Source: Methylococcus mesophilus (GTDB lineage Bacteria > Pseudomonadota > Gammaproteobacteria > Methylococcales > Methylococcaceae). Taken from it: a stretch of DNA of 64,000 nucleotides. The number at the start of each line of letters is the position of its first letter. Position 1 is the first letter of the stretch. Where the stretch lies: the NCBI RefSeq assembly GCF_026247885.1, contig NZ_CP110921.1:3293501-3357500 (forward strand), written 5' to 3'. The position numbers and the translations under genes were made by a program. Below the pieces are notes generated by a model. The model was not told the origin of the DNA. It ran no database searches and saw only the letters and a program-made list of their open reading frames with translations. Shown one piece after another: positions 40,120 through 50,414 of the stretch.

Positions 40120-42588
40120 ATGAAACATCCAATCGGATACATCTTCGCGCTGGGCCTTGTCGTGGCGCAGCTGTCGGCAGCCGCTTCGGCGGGGGTTTCC
40201 TACAACCTGAACAATTACGACGGCACGGGCGATTCGGGGGGCGACGGGAATCTTCCCGCCATCTGGACCAACCCGGTGGCTACCGACACGTATGCGGGCA
40301 CGTTGAATGCCATGTGGATTGCCGATTTCTCGACAAGCCCGGAGACGCTCGTATTGTCCACCGCGGATGCGCTTACCCGAACCTTTACGTCCAAGGGGGC
40401 GACGGCGAACACGCCCGCCGATTATTGGCTGGCGGTCGGGGCCAAGTCGTGGTTCGACGAATCTGCCGGGAACGGATGGGGGCATGCGCTGGACTTCGGC
40501 CTGGTGAACCTGCCTGAAGACGGCAATCTGACCATCACCGTGGAGGCCGACGGTTCGGAGCTGGTTCCGGCCCTGAGCGTCTACAAGGGCTGGGACACCA
40601 GCAAATCCTCATCCCGCCATGCCGAATTCAAGGACAAGGAGGACAACCCGCTGTCGGGCACCTCGGGTCTCGTCTATCTCAACAGCAAAGCCGCTTCCGC
40701 CGCCGGAAAAGCCGTGACCCTGACCCTCACCGGGCTCAAGGCGGGCCAATACGAGGTGTTCGTGGGCGGCAACAACGGCACGGCGGGAGGCAGGTACAAA
40801 GTGACGCTCGCGACCTCGCCGGCGCGCTACCGCATCACCGACCTTGGCACCTTGGGCACGGGCGTCAACAGCGTTGCCAATGGCGTCAACAATCGTGGCG
40901 AAGTCGTGGGCTACTCGCGTTACAACGCGAACTTCAACGCGACCCACGCTTTCAAGTACGGCAACGGCGCCATGACCGATCTGGGCACGCTGATACCCGG
41001 CGGAGAGGTACAGGGCGGCACCTACTCCAGGGGGTACGGCATCAATGATGCCGGTGTCGCGGTCGGCTACAGTTATCTCGATACCGGCGGGTTGAAGCTT
41101 TCCTACCCCGCGGTCCGCTACAACGCCGACGGTACCATTACCCAACTCGGGACTTTCCGCACCGACGCCAGCGGGGGCGGCACGGCCCATGACATCAACG
41201 CCGCCGGCGTCATCGTCGGTTATGCCTCGTCCGGCGACAGCAGCTCCAACCACTACGATCCGTTCATCTGGAAAGACGGCGTCCTGACTTCGTTGGGTTC
41301 GCTCGGCGGAACCCGCGGCAAGGCTTTGGCCGTGAACGACTCCAACGAGGCGGTCGGGTGGTCTTTCACCGCGGGCGACGCCGCCACGCACGCCTTCCTC
41401 CATACGGGCGGCGCCATGCACGATCTGCACGACACGTTCGCCTCTTCCGTGGAGGGCGCGACAGGCTCGGCGGCGAGCGACATCAACGCGGAAGGGACGG
41501 TCGTCGGATCGGTCAACACTTCCAACGGCAGTCACGCGGTGCTCTACCGCCAGGGCATCGTCACCGATCTGGGTTGGCTGCCGGGAGGCAGCAGCGGCAG
41601 CGCCGCCGGAATAAACAACGAATCCCGGATCGTGGGCTCCGCGTCGGTTTCGGGCGTTGACGGCGCAACCCATGCCTTCCTGTACGAGGACGGCAAAATC
41701 TACGACCTGAACAATCTGCTGGAGATCAACCCCGGCTGGGAATTGACCGACGCGTCCGCGATCAGCAATACGGGCTACGTCGTGGGCACCGGCGACATCA
41801 ATGGCACGTATCACGCCTTCCTGCTGTCGCCCATACCGAACCAGATGAAACTGGATCTGGCTATCGCCGGTTCCGGCAAGGTGCAAAGCGATCCGGCGGG
41901 TTTGGATTGCGCCCTGACCTGCGCCGGCAGTTTCGATGAAGGCGCGCAGGTCAGCTTGTCGGCGGCGCCCGCGGCCGGGTTCGCGTTTTCCGGCTGGGCC
42001 GGCGCCTGCTCGGGCAACGGTACCTGCACAGTCACGATGGATGGCCACAAGTCTGTGACCGCTACGTTCGCCGCCGTTCAGAAATCGCTGGCCGTGGCGA
42101 TCGCCGGGGCCGGGTCGGTCAAAAGCAGTCCGGCGGGTTTGAATTGCGTGGGAGGGAGCTGTGAAAGCGGCTTCGACCAGAACGCGCAGGTCACCTTGTC
42201 CGCGGTCCCTGAGCCGGGGTACGTGTTCCTGGGATGGTCCGGCGGCTGCACCGGCACCGGCGCTTGTATCTTGACGATGGACGGCGACAAATCCGTGTCG
42301 GCGAAGTTCATTTCTTCTTCGACCCCGCAATACAAGCTTCGCGTCAGCAAGCCCCAAAAAGGCACGGTGACCAGCAGTCCGGACGGAATCCACTGCGGCG
42401 GCTCGGGCAAGTCGTGCAAGGCCTCGTTTTATCAAGGTACGGAAGTGACGCTGATCGCCATGCCGAAAGACGGTCAATACCTGAAGCGTTGGGTGGGCTG
42501 CACTTCCTCCGAAGGAGCGGTGTGCCGGGTGGCGGTTAGCGGGAAGAGCCGTCTGGTCACGGCCAAGTTTGCCAAGCTGCCGAAGTAA
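40120..42588 (+). CDS. Secreted HAF-repeat / InlB-like B-repeat protein
   Basis: An 822-residue exported protein with signal peptide to about residue 24. Residues 25-235 are an uncharacterised N-terminal domain. About 240-570 are HAF-type repeats, recognised by THAF(K/L) ... DLGTL ... GIN..G.vVGY units. The last 250 residues are three B-repeats (from about 577, 655 and 738) of the type VAIAGAGSVKSSPAGLNC ... GWSG-C-G-C-TMDG-KSV-A-F, each with paired cysteines. There is no sorting signal or anchor. A role at the cell surface is inferred. It sits between the MopE-like paralogs. Confidence 0.8.
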   Translation: MKHPIGYIFALGLVVAQLSAAASAGVSYNLNNYDGTGDSGGDGNLPAIWTNPVATDTYAGTLNAMWIADFSTSPETLVLSTADALTRTFTSKGATANTPADYWLAVGAKSWFDESAGNGWGHALDFGLVNLPEDGNLTITVEADGSELVPALSVYKGWDTSKSSSRHAEFKDKEDNPLSGTSGLVYLNSKAASAAGKAVTLTLTGLKAGQYEVFVGGNNGTAGGRYKVTLATSPARYRITDLGTLGTGVNSVANGVNNRGEVVGYSRYNANFNATHAFKYGNGAMTDLGTLIPGGEVQGGTYSRGYGINDAGVAVGYSYLDTGGLKLSYPAVRYNADGTITQLGTFRTDASGGGTAHDINAAGVIVGYASSGDSSSNHYDPFIWKDGVLTSLGSLGGTRGKALAVNDSNEAVGWSFTAGDAATHAFLHTGGAMHDLHDTFASSVEGATGSAASDINAEGTVVGSVNTSNGSHAVLYRQGIVTDLGWLPGGSSGSAAGINNESRIVGSASVSGVDGATHAFLYEDGKIYDLNNLLEINPGWELTDASAISNTGYVVGTGDINGTYHAFLLSPIPNQMKLDLAIAGSGKVQSDPAGLDCALTCAGSFDEGAQVSLSAAPAAGFAFSGWAGACSGNGTCTVTMDGHKSVTATFAAVQKSLAVAIAGAGSVKSSPAGLNCVGGSCESGFDQNAQVTLSAVPEPGYVFLGWSGGCTGTGACILTMDGDKSVSAKFISSSTPQYKLRVSKPQKGTVTSSPDGIHCGGSGKSCKASFYQGTEVTLIAMPKDGQYLKRWVGCTSSEGAVCRVAVSGKSRLVTAKFAKLPK

Positions 42589-42708
42589 AGCAGGCCAAGG
42601 CACCGTTCTGGTCCCGCCACGGCCTCTCAGGCGACAGGTGCGTGGCGGCTTCCGCATCACGCCCTGTCGGCCCGGTATCGCCCGTCACCCCGGATGCCAG
42701 CGGCCGGC

Positions 42709-42806
42709 ATGGCAAATCGTTCTGGTGCGCGCAAGAATAAGGCTTCCTCCAAGCCGCGGCCAAACGAGCCAGCACCCTCATGGAACGAAGACCCGAGCCT
42801 GAACTG

Positions 42807-42807
<1 letters not shown>
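42709..42807 (+). CDS. Putative 32-residue microprotein (copy 2), coupled to a methyltransferase
   Basis: A 32-codon frame, ATG at 42709 and TGA at 42805-42807. It aligns end to end with the frame at 38066 (16 of 32 identical, no gaps). The stop overlaps the methyltransferase start as TGATG, the usual sign of coupled translation, which also sets the methyltransferase start. The protein is hydrophilic, rich in Lys, Ser and Pro, with no cysteine or signal peptide. Too short for automatic gene calling. Function unknown. Confidence 0.6.
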
Positions 42808-44149
<1,342 letters not shown>

Positions 44150-44291
44150 GCTCTCCGTCCATAAGGAAAGTCCCGCGCCTTCCCCGGATCCGCCCACGGC
44201 GGACCGGGGCGGGTGCGGTGCCTGCTGAGCGAGATGACGCAGTGATTGCGGGATATTCCGCAGTTGGTCGCCCCGGCTTTTTCGCCGGTGA

Positions 44292-44340
44292 TTTGTAACA
44301 CGCTGTTTATTAGTATTTTTTAATGATGGTATCGAACTTG
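44292..44340 (+). promoter_or_regulatory. Shared upstream element, surface peroxidase gene
   Basis: TTTGTAA (44292-44298), a 25-base AT-rich spacer, TGAT (44324-44327), GGTATC (44328-44333) and TTGC. It has the same parts and spacing as the element at 40018, except that three bases (ATT) between TGAT and GGTATC are missing. It ends about 15 bases before the start codon, so it could be a promoter or an operator overlapping one. Confidence 0.45.
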
Positions 44341-44354
44341 CCTTAGAGCGAGGC

Positions 44355-46676
44355 ATGTTCAAACTTTTCCGCCATCATCCCATGCGCTCCGGTACTTCGA
44401 GTCTTCTGGCCATCGGGTCGGCAACCCTGCTCACCCTCCTCCTGGCTGCCGCCATCTACCCCCCGGCCGCGTCCGCGCACGGGGCGCTGGTTTTCCCCTT
44501 TTCCCTGAAGAACGTCCAGCCGCCGCCCATTCCGGGCCTCGGCAAGGTCGTGAAGAACGAAAAGGCGCTGCTGGTGCTCGGCAAGGCGCTGTTCTGGGAC
44601 ATGAACGTCGGCAGCGACGGCATGGCCTGTGCGAGCTGCCATTTCCACGCAGGCGCGGACGTACGGACGAAAAACGCGCTGAATCCGGGCGGCAAGCGGC
44701 ATTTGACCGATGCCGGCGGCGATCCCCTGTATCCGGCGCTGGCCGCGGGGTTCAAGCCTACGGCTTCCGGCGGCGCCGGCGGGCCGAATTACGAACTTAC
44801 CGCCGACGATTTCCCCTTCGTCCGCTTCGCCGATCCCAACGACAACGATTCCGGCTTCACGGCGGAAACCGACAATGTCATGTCGTCTTCCGGCACCTAT
44901 GCCGGTGAGTTCAAGGGGGTAAGCAAGACCGGCAATTCCCTCGACGACTGCGACCGCGCCGGGCATGACGGCGTCTATCACGTCGGCGGCACCCGCACCC
45001 GGCAGGTCGAGCCTCGCAACACGCCGACGGTCATCAATGCGGCATTGTTTCACCGCCAGTTCTGGGACGGCCGGGCCAACAGCGTGTTCAATGGCGTCAA
45101 CGGCGACGGGCTCCGCGATACCGGTGCCGGTGTCTGGGTCGTGGTGAACGGCAAGCCGAAGAAAAAGCCGTTCCGGCTGGAGAACTCCTCGCTCGCCTCC
45201 CAGGCCGTGGGGCCGCCGACCAACAACCAGGAGATGTCCTGCAACGGCCGCACTTTCCCGGACGTCGGCCGCAAACTGCTGCAGCGCCGGGCACTGGAGC
45301 GGCAGGCAGTCCACGCCGAAGACGGCGTGCTCGCCGGCTCCCGCTCCGCGCAAGGCCAGGGCCTGGCGCAGACCTACGCAGAGCTGATCAAGAAGGCTTT
45401 CCGCAGCCAGTACTGGTCGGGCAAGGCGCCCCGCAAGAACCGGGCGATCTTCGGTACGCCGGCCGGGTCCTCCGAGCCGTACACCCAGATGGAAGCCAAT
45501 TTCGCTCTGTATTTCGGCGTGGCGGTACAGGCCTACATGCGTACGCTGATTTCCGACCAGGCCCCCGTGGACTCCGGCAAGGTTCAGGTCTGTTTCGACG
45601 GGCAGGAACTGCATCCGGTGGCGGGCTGTCCCAATTCCGACTATCTGATCGATGCCCCGCAGGCCATGACCGCCGCCCAGCTCCGGGGTCTGCAGCATTT
45701 CATCAACGCCCACTGCATCCTCTGCCATACCGGACCGCTGGCATCGACGGCAGCCAGTCCGGAGATCGTGAGGCTGGCGAACGGCAAGGCGGTCAAGGTC
45801 GACCCGAACGGCTACTCCCTGGTGGACCGCACCAACGATCCCCTGGGGAATACGCGGCTGATGGACGCGGGTTTCGTCAACACCGGCGTCACCCATTATT
45901 CGTTCGACCCCGGACTCGGAAACAACAGTGCGAGCAATTCCTCGCAGCCGCTATCGTTTGCCAAGCAGTATCTGGCGGAGCTGGTGGGGAACGGCGGCGG
46001 CGTTTTCGACGAGCTGAAAGTCCGGCCGTGCCTGTTCACTGCGCCGTTCGTGAAGACCTCGAAGTCCGACCCCTACGGCTTCCCGGATGACCAGCTGCAG
46101 CCCGATCCGCTGGGCAGCGAGGGCTGTGTTCTTTCCAAGCTGGCCATGATCCCGACCCAGGCGGCGGCCGCCGCGGAAGCGGCCAAGGCCGAGGCCGGGA
46201 GCAGCAGCCTGCTGCGGGCCGGCGTCCAGGGTACGTTCAAGATTCCCACGCTGCGCAACGTGGAGCTGACGGCGCCGTATTTCCACAACGGCTCCGTTCT
46301 CACCCTGAATCAGGTCATCGACTTCTATATCAGGGTCGGCAACTACGCCAGCCGCGACAAGGTGGTCGAGATGCCCACCTTGAGCGACATCATCGGCAAC
46401 GAGCAAGGTCCGAAGGACGACATCGCCGCCTTCCTCAAGTCCCTGACCGACGAACGGGTGCGGGACGAAGCGGCGCCTTTCGACCACCCGGCGCTCCAGG
46501 TGCCGAACGGCCATGCCGGCGACCATCAGTCCGTCAGCGATGCCGACGGGGACGGTCTGGCCGACGACGAATTTCTGGAAATCCCGGCGGTGGGCAGGAA
46601 AGGCCGCACCGCCCAGGGGCTGGGGCCGATTCAGGCCCTGCAGGGAAGCATCGAGGGATCCAACGGTATGCCTTAA
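44355..46676 (+). CDS. Surface diheme cytochrome c peroxidase-like protein (SACCP/MauG-like)
   Basis: A 773-residue exported protein. A signal peptide (ending ASAHG, about 44) is followed by two c-heme sites, CASCH (about 92-96) and CILCH (about 454-458), in the order of bacterial diheme peroxidases, with a MauG/BCCP-like C-terminal part (TLRNVELTAPYFHNGSV). It is over twice the length of ordinary diheme peroxidases, as is SACCP, the surface-associated peroxidase of M. capsulatus. A small SDADGDGLADDE calcium-like loop lies near the C-terminus. Two MopE-like genes follow, 38 and 1828 bases downstream, as SACCP precedes mopE. Confidence 0.85.
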   Translation: MFKLFRHHPMRSGTSSLLAIGSATLLTLLLAAAIYPPAASAHGALVFPFSLKNVQPPPIPGLGKVVKNEKALLVLGKALFWDMNVGSDGMACASCHFHAGADVRTKNALNPGGKRHLTDAGGDPLYPALAAGFKPTASGGAGGPNYELTADDFPFVRFADPNDNDSGFTAETDNVMSSSGTYAGEFKGVSKTGNSLDDCDRAGHDGVYHVGGTRTRQVEPRNTPTVINAALFHRQFWDGRANSVFNGVNGDGLRDTGAGVWVVVNGKPKKKPFRLENSSLASQAVGPPTNNQEMSCNGRTFPDVGRKLLQRRALERQAVHAEDGVLAGSRSAQGQGLAQTYAELIKKAFRSQYWSGKAPRKNRAIFGTPAGSSEPYTQMEANFALYFGVAVQAYMRTLISDQAPVDSGKVQVCFDGQELHPVAGCPNSDYLIDAPQAMTAAQLRGLQHFINAHCILCHTGPLASTAASPEIVRLANGKAVKVDPNGYSLVDRTNDPLGNTRLMDAGFVNTGVTHYSFDPGLGNNSASNSSQPLSFAKQYLAELVGNGGGVFDELKVRPCLFTAPFVKTSKSDPYGFPDDQLQPDPLGSEGCVLSKLAMIPTQAAAAAEAAKAEAGSSSLLRAGVQGTFKIPTLRNVELTAPYFHNGSVLTLNQVIDFYIRVGNYASRDKVVEMPTLSDIIGNEQGPKDDIAAFLKSLTDERVRDEAAPFDHPALQVPNGHAGDHQSVSDADGDGLADDEFLEIPAVGRKGRTAQGLGPIQALQGSIEGSNGMP

Positions 46677-46714
46677 TACCTCAGGACTATTGCAACACCT
46701 TTAAGAGAGACACC

Positions 46715-48325
46715 ATGAACAAAACGCATCGTTATTCCTTACTGGCCGCCGGCCTCTTTGCGGCCATGCCGCAACTGGCTGCCGCCCACGGCGGCACTCA
46801 CGACGTCACCGCGGTCGCCCACCTGAGCTATTCGGAAGCCTATTCGGAAAAGCTCAAGAAAGGCCAGGAAGTCGGCACCGAACTGCTGGTGCTGGACGGA
46901 CACTTCGAATTCAACGAACACGTCGGCATGGGCGATATCACCCCGGAAACGACCTGGTCGGCCGTCGTACAGGGCCAGACCCTGGCAACGGGTACCCTGG
47001 GCGATGCCACCAAGAAGAAATTCGGCGCCAAGGGCGGCATGGCGGTGATCAACGTGCCCGGCGGCGGCACGCTTAAATTCACCTGGAACGCCAAAGCCAT
47101 CATGCTCAAGCTGAAATGGACCGGCGAGCCGGCCCTGGCGCGGCTTTACAAGGACCAGAACACCAGCATCAATCTGCCGCAATTCCCGGTCGACATCGCG
47201 ATCGGCAGCCTGCACGGCTACTTCAACGTTCCGGTCACCGGCCAGGCGAAGGCCAAGACCAAGAACGGCACCCTGCTGTCCAAGATCGCCTTGAAAGGCA
47301 ATGCGAACTCCGCGGGCCTGGACGCGCTGGACCGGGACGGCGACGGCTCCACGGCCGACGTCGATTGCAACGACTTCGCGCCCACCGTCCATCCGGGTGC
47401 CGCCGAAGCGACGCTGGACGGCGTGGATTCCAACTGCGACGGGCGCGACTCCGCTGTTGCGGAAGTCGTCGAGACGTTCAAGAATCCGGGCACCTATTCC
47501 AGCCCGGTCATCAACTTCAAGATCTCTTCGCCGCCGGGGCCGGGAACGCCCGTCTACGGGCCGCCGCGCAACTTCTCCGGCTACAACAAGAGCTTCGCGC
47601 TGGCGATCGGCAAGACCTCGTACTACGATCCGACCACGGGCATCAAGTGGAACGACGACACCATCACGCCGGTCAGCGACGGCCAGGACATCTGGCGCGG
47701 CTGGACCCATACCGGCAAATGGTCGTTCTTCAACGGCAACGCCGGCGACAAGATCACCCTCAACGTACAGCGTGATGCGCAGGAAGCCACCCTGAGAGGC
47801 GCCCATCCGGGCTTCATCCTGTTCTGGCGGCCCGAGGGCGGTCCGCTGTTCTGGGCCGGCACCCAGGATCTCGACGAAGGCCAGACCGCGCTGCCCGCCG
47901 ACTCCGACACCGTCGTCGGCCACGTGATCGTGCAGCACGCCGACTGGACCGTACAGGGTTTGCCGGCCAAGGCCGACCATACCGCACCCGCGGGCGTGGA
48001 TGCCGAGCTCTATCCGATGAAGACGGACAGCTACACGATGTACTACGTCGATTCCGGTTATGACGCCGACAAGTACGAGGCATCGAAGAAGCTCATCATG
48101 CACCCCACGGCGTTCAAAGGGATGGCCCTGAACGACGGCACCGCCGGGGCGTTCAGCAAGTCCATCACCCTGCCTAAGACGGGCTATTACATGCTGTACG
48201 TCGCCAACGTCCTGGAAGTGGACGACTGGGGCATCGGCGCGGACGGCAAGCTCACCACCACCGGCGAAGTCTGGGAAGTGCCGGCCAAGGGCGCCTGGGT
48301 CAACATCACGATCTCCAAGCCGTAA
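46715..48325 (+). CDS. MopE-like copper-site surface protein (paralog B)
   Basis: A 536-residue exported protein. The signal peptide ends near QLAAA (about 24), followed by HGGTHDV and HLSYSEAYSEKLK. The Asp-rich MopE-type motif is at about 206-247 (DRDGDGSTADVDCND ... DGVDSNCDG). The copper-site pattern is Trp330-x-His332 in GWTHTGKW and His403 in VVGHVIVQH, exactly 71 residues apart. This is the spacing of His132-His203 in MopE, with Trp130. It lies 38 bases after the diheme peroxidase gene, so the two are an operon. Its 3' third is nearly identical to that of paralog C. Confidence 0.84.
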   Translation: MNKTHRYSLLAAGLFAAMPQLAAAHGGTHDVTAVAHLSYSEAYSEKLKKGQEVGTELLVLDGHFEFNEHVGMGDITPETTWSAVVQGQTLATGTLGDATKKKFGAKGGMAVINVPGGGTLKFTWNAKAIMLKLKWTGEPALARLYKDQNTSINLPQFPVDIAIGSLHGYFNVPVTGQAKAKTKNGTLLSKIALKGNANSAGLDALDRDGDGSTADVDCNDFAPTVHPGAAEATLDGVDSNCDGRDSAVAEVVETFKNPGTYSSPVINFKISSPPGPGTPVYGPPRNFSGYNKSFALAIGKTSYYDPTTGIKWNDDTITPVSDGQDIWRGWTHTGKWSFFNGNAGDKITLNVQRDAQEATLRGAHPGFILFWRPEGGPLFWAGTQDLDEGQTALPADSDTVVGHVIVQHADWTVQGLPAKADHTAPAGVDAELYPMKTDSYTMYYVDSGYDADKYEASKKLIMHPTAFKGMALNDGTAGAFSKSITLPKTGYYMLYVANVLEVDDWGIGADGKLTTTGEVWEVPAKGAWVNITISKP

Positions 48326-48504
48326 GTCCTCGCCTAAACCTGCGTGGTGGCATCCGCCGCCACGCTTTTCGGAAATTGCCGCGGGAGCGGCATGGGCAAG
48401 CCCGCCAGCGCTCAGGTCGTGACGTGAGCGCCTCAACGGCCCCTATGCCATGCCCTTCGGCCGCAACACTTCCATGTCTGTAGCTACTGGGAACTAGAGG
48501 CACC

Positions 48505-50082
48505 ATGAACAAAACCTGTTGTTACACCGTCTTGGCCGCTGGTCTCGCCGCCGTGTTGCCGCAATGGGCCAACGCCGCCCAGCTCACCTATTCGGAAGCC
48601 TATGCCGAATGGCTCAAAGGCGGCCAGGAAATCGGCACCGAACTGCTGGTCATAAAAGGGCACTTCGACTTCGACGGGCAAATGAGCTTTGCCGATGTGA
48701 GCGCCGCCACCGCTTGGTCAGCCGCTTTACAGGGCAAGACCCTGGTTTCGGGCAGCTTGGGCGACGGCGCCAAGCAAAACTTCGGAGTCAAAAGCGGCAA
48801 ATCGGTCATCGTACTGCCCGGCGGTACGTTGAAGTTCACCTGGAACACCGAGGGGATCGACTTCGTTCTGAGATGGAAAGGCGAGCCGGCGCTGGCCAGC
48901 CAGTACAAGGACCAGACCACCACGATCTCGGCCGCGAGGATTCCCGTCGACATCAGTATCGGCGGCCTGAAAGGCTATTTCGACGTCGCTGCGACGGGGA
49001 AGGCGAAAGCCAAGACGAAGAAGGGTGTGACGCTGTCCAACATCGCCCTGAAAGGCTCGGCGACTTCGGCCGGGCTAAATGCGCTGGACCGGGACGGCGA
49101 CAGCTATCATGCCGACGTGGACTGCAATGACTTCGCGCCCACCGTCCATCCGGGCGCCACCGAAGCGACGCTGGACGGTGTGGACTCCAATTGCGACGGG
49201 CGAGACTCCGGCGTGGCCGAGATGGTGGAAACCTTTGCTTTAAAGGGTACCGGCCGCTCCAGTCCGGTCATCAATTTCACGAATGTTTCCCAGCCTGGGC
49301 CGGGAACGCCGCAGTATGGGCCGTTGCGCGATTTTTCCGGCTATAACAAAAGCTTTTCGGCCCCGGTCGGCAAGACATCGTTCTACGATCCGACCACGGG
49401 CATCAAGTGGAACGACGACACCATTACGCCGGTCAGCGACGGCCAGGACATCTGGCGTGGTTGGACCCACACCGGCAAATGGTCCTACTTCAACGGTGCT
49501 GCGGGCGACAAGATCACCCTCAGCGTCCAGCGGGACGCATCGGAAGCCAGCCTGAGAGGCGCCCATCCGGGCTTCATCCTGTTCTGGCGGCCCGAGGGCG
49601 GTCCTCTGACCTGGGCAGGCACTCAGGACATCGCCGAAGGGCAGACGATGCCAGCAAACTCCGACATTGTCCCCGCTCATACCCTGATTCAGCATGCCGA
49701 CTGGACCATCCAGGGTTTGCCGGCCAAGGCCGACCATACCGCACCCGCGGGCGTGGATGCCGAGCTCTATCCGATGAAGACGGACAGCTACACGATGTAC
49801 TACGTCGATTCCGGTTATGACGCCGACAAGTACGAGGCATCGAAGAAGCTCATCATGCACCCCACGGCGTTCAAAGGGATGGTCCTGAACGACGGCACCG
49901 CCGGGGCGTTCAGCAAGTCCATCACCCTGCCTAAGACGGGCTATTACATGCTGTACGTCGCCAACGTCCTGGAAGTGGACGACTGGGGCATCGGCGCCGA
50001 CGGCAAGCTCACCACCAGCGGCGACGTCTGGGAATTGCCTGCCAAGGGCGCCTGGATCAACATCACGATCTCCAAGCCGTAA
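48505..50082 (+). CDS. MopE-like copper-site surface protein (paralog C)
   Basis: A 525-residue exported protein: signal peptide ending ANA (about 24), then AQLTYSEAYAEWLK. The Asp-rich motif is at about 196-237. The copper-site pattern is Trp320-x-His322 (GWTHTGKW) and His392 (VPAHTLIQH), 70 residues apart. About 300 bases before its 3' end match paralog B with one difference, while the 5' third is much more divergent, which suggests gene conversion. It is 179 bases downstream of paralog B. Confidence 0.84.
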   Translation: MNKTCCYTVLAAGLAAVLPQWANAAQLTYSEAYAEWLKGGQEIGTELLVIKGHFDFDGQMSFADVSAATAWSAALQGKTLVSGSLGDGAKQNFGVKSGKSVIVLPGGTLKFTWNTEGIDFVLRWKGEPALASQYKDQTTTISAARIPVDISIGGLKGYFDVAATGKAKAKTKKGVTLSNIALKGSATSAGLNALDRDGDSYHADVDCNDFAPTVHPGATEATLDGVDSNCDGRDSGVAEMVETFALKGTGRSSPVINFTNVSQPGPGTPQYGPLRDFSGYNKSFSAPVGKTSFYDPTTGIKWNDDTITPVSDGQDIWRGWTHTGKWSYFNGAAGDKITLSVQRDASEASLRGAHPGFILFWRPEGGPLTWAGTQDIAEGQTMPANSDIVPAHTLIQHADWTIQGLPAKADHTAPAGVDAELYPMKTDSYTMYYVDSGYDADKYEASKKLIMHPTAFKGMVLNDGTAGAFSKSITLPKTGYYMLYVANVLEVDDWGIGADGKLTTSGDVWELPAKGAWINITISKP

Positions 50083-50100
50083 AGGGTTCCTCGAAAAGCC

Positions 50101-50170
50101 CGTCATTCCCGCGCAAGCGGGAATCCATGTCTTTAGTTTTTACTGGGCTCCCGCTTGCGCGGGAGCGACG
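50101..50170. repeat. REP-like inverted repeat
   Basis: Two inverted copies of about 27 bases (50101-50127 and 50144-50170) with the shared core TCCCGCGCAAGCGGGA and flanking CGTC / GACG ends, separated by 16 AT-rich bases. This is the palindromic form of dispersed REP/RAYT-type elements in many proteobacteria. It lies just after paralog C. No transposase is adjacent, and I see no second copy in the window. Confidence 0.7.
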
Positions 50171-50262
50171 AAAAGAGGGGTGCCCTAAAGCGCTCTCCGC
50201 GATGATCGGCTCCCGGCGAGGATAGCGCTGGCGAGCTCCGAGACTTCCGGAACGCTATATCG

Positions 50263-50294
50263 AAAACCCCGTCGCTTGCGGCGGGGTTTTTTTT
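50263..50294 (+). terminator. Intrinsic terminator
   Basis: AAAACCCCGTCGC, TT, GCGGCGGGG and eight T: a 9-base-pair stem with one G-U pair and a strong U-tract on the plus strand. It closes the paralog B-C transcription unit, after the REP element. The rest of 50083-50414 has no gene. Confidence 0.8.
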
Positions 50295-50414
50295 GCCTGA
50301 GGCGTGTTGAAGGCGCAAAGATACAATCGGCGTACAAATCTCCTGCGATCGGACACATTTGGAATACAGCCAGATGTTTTACTAAGCCCGTTTCTAACGG
50401 CTGTGGAGATAATC

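Noticed and set aside
40609-42660. A 683-codon open frame antisense to the HAF-repeat gene
   Set aside because: It is a GC-rich shadow of a repeat-rich gene: no domain, no signal peptide, no ribosome site, and Arg/Gly/Gln-rich composition.
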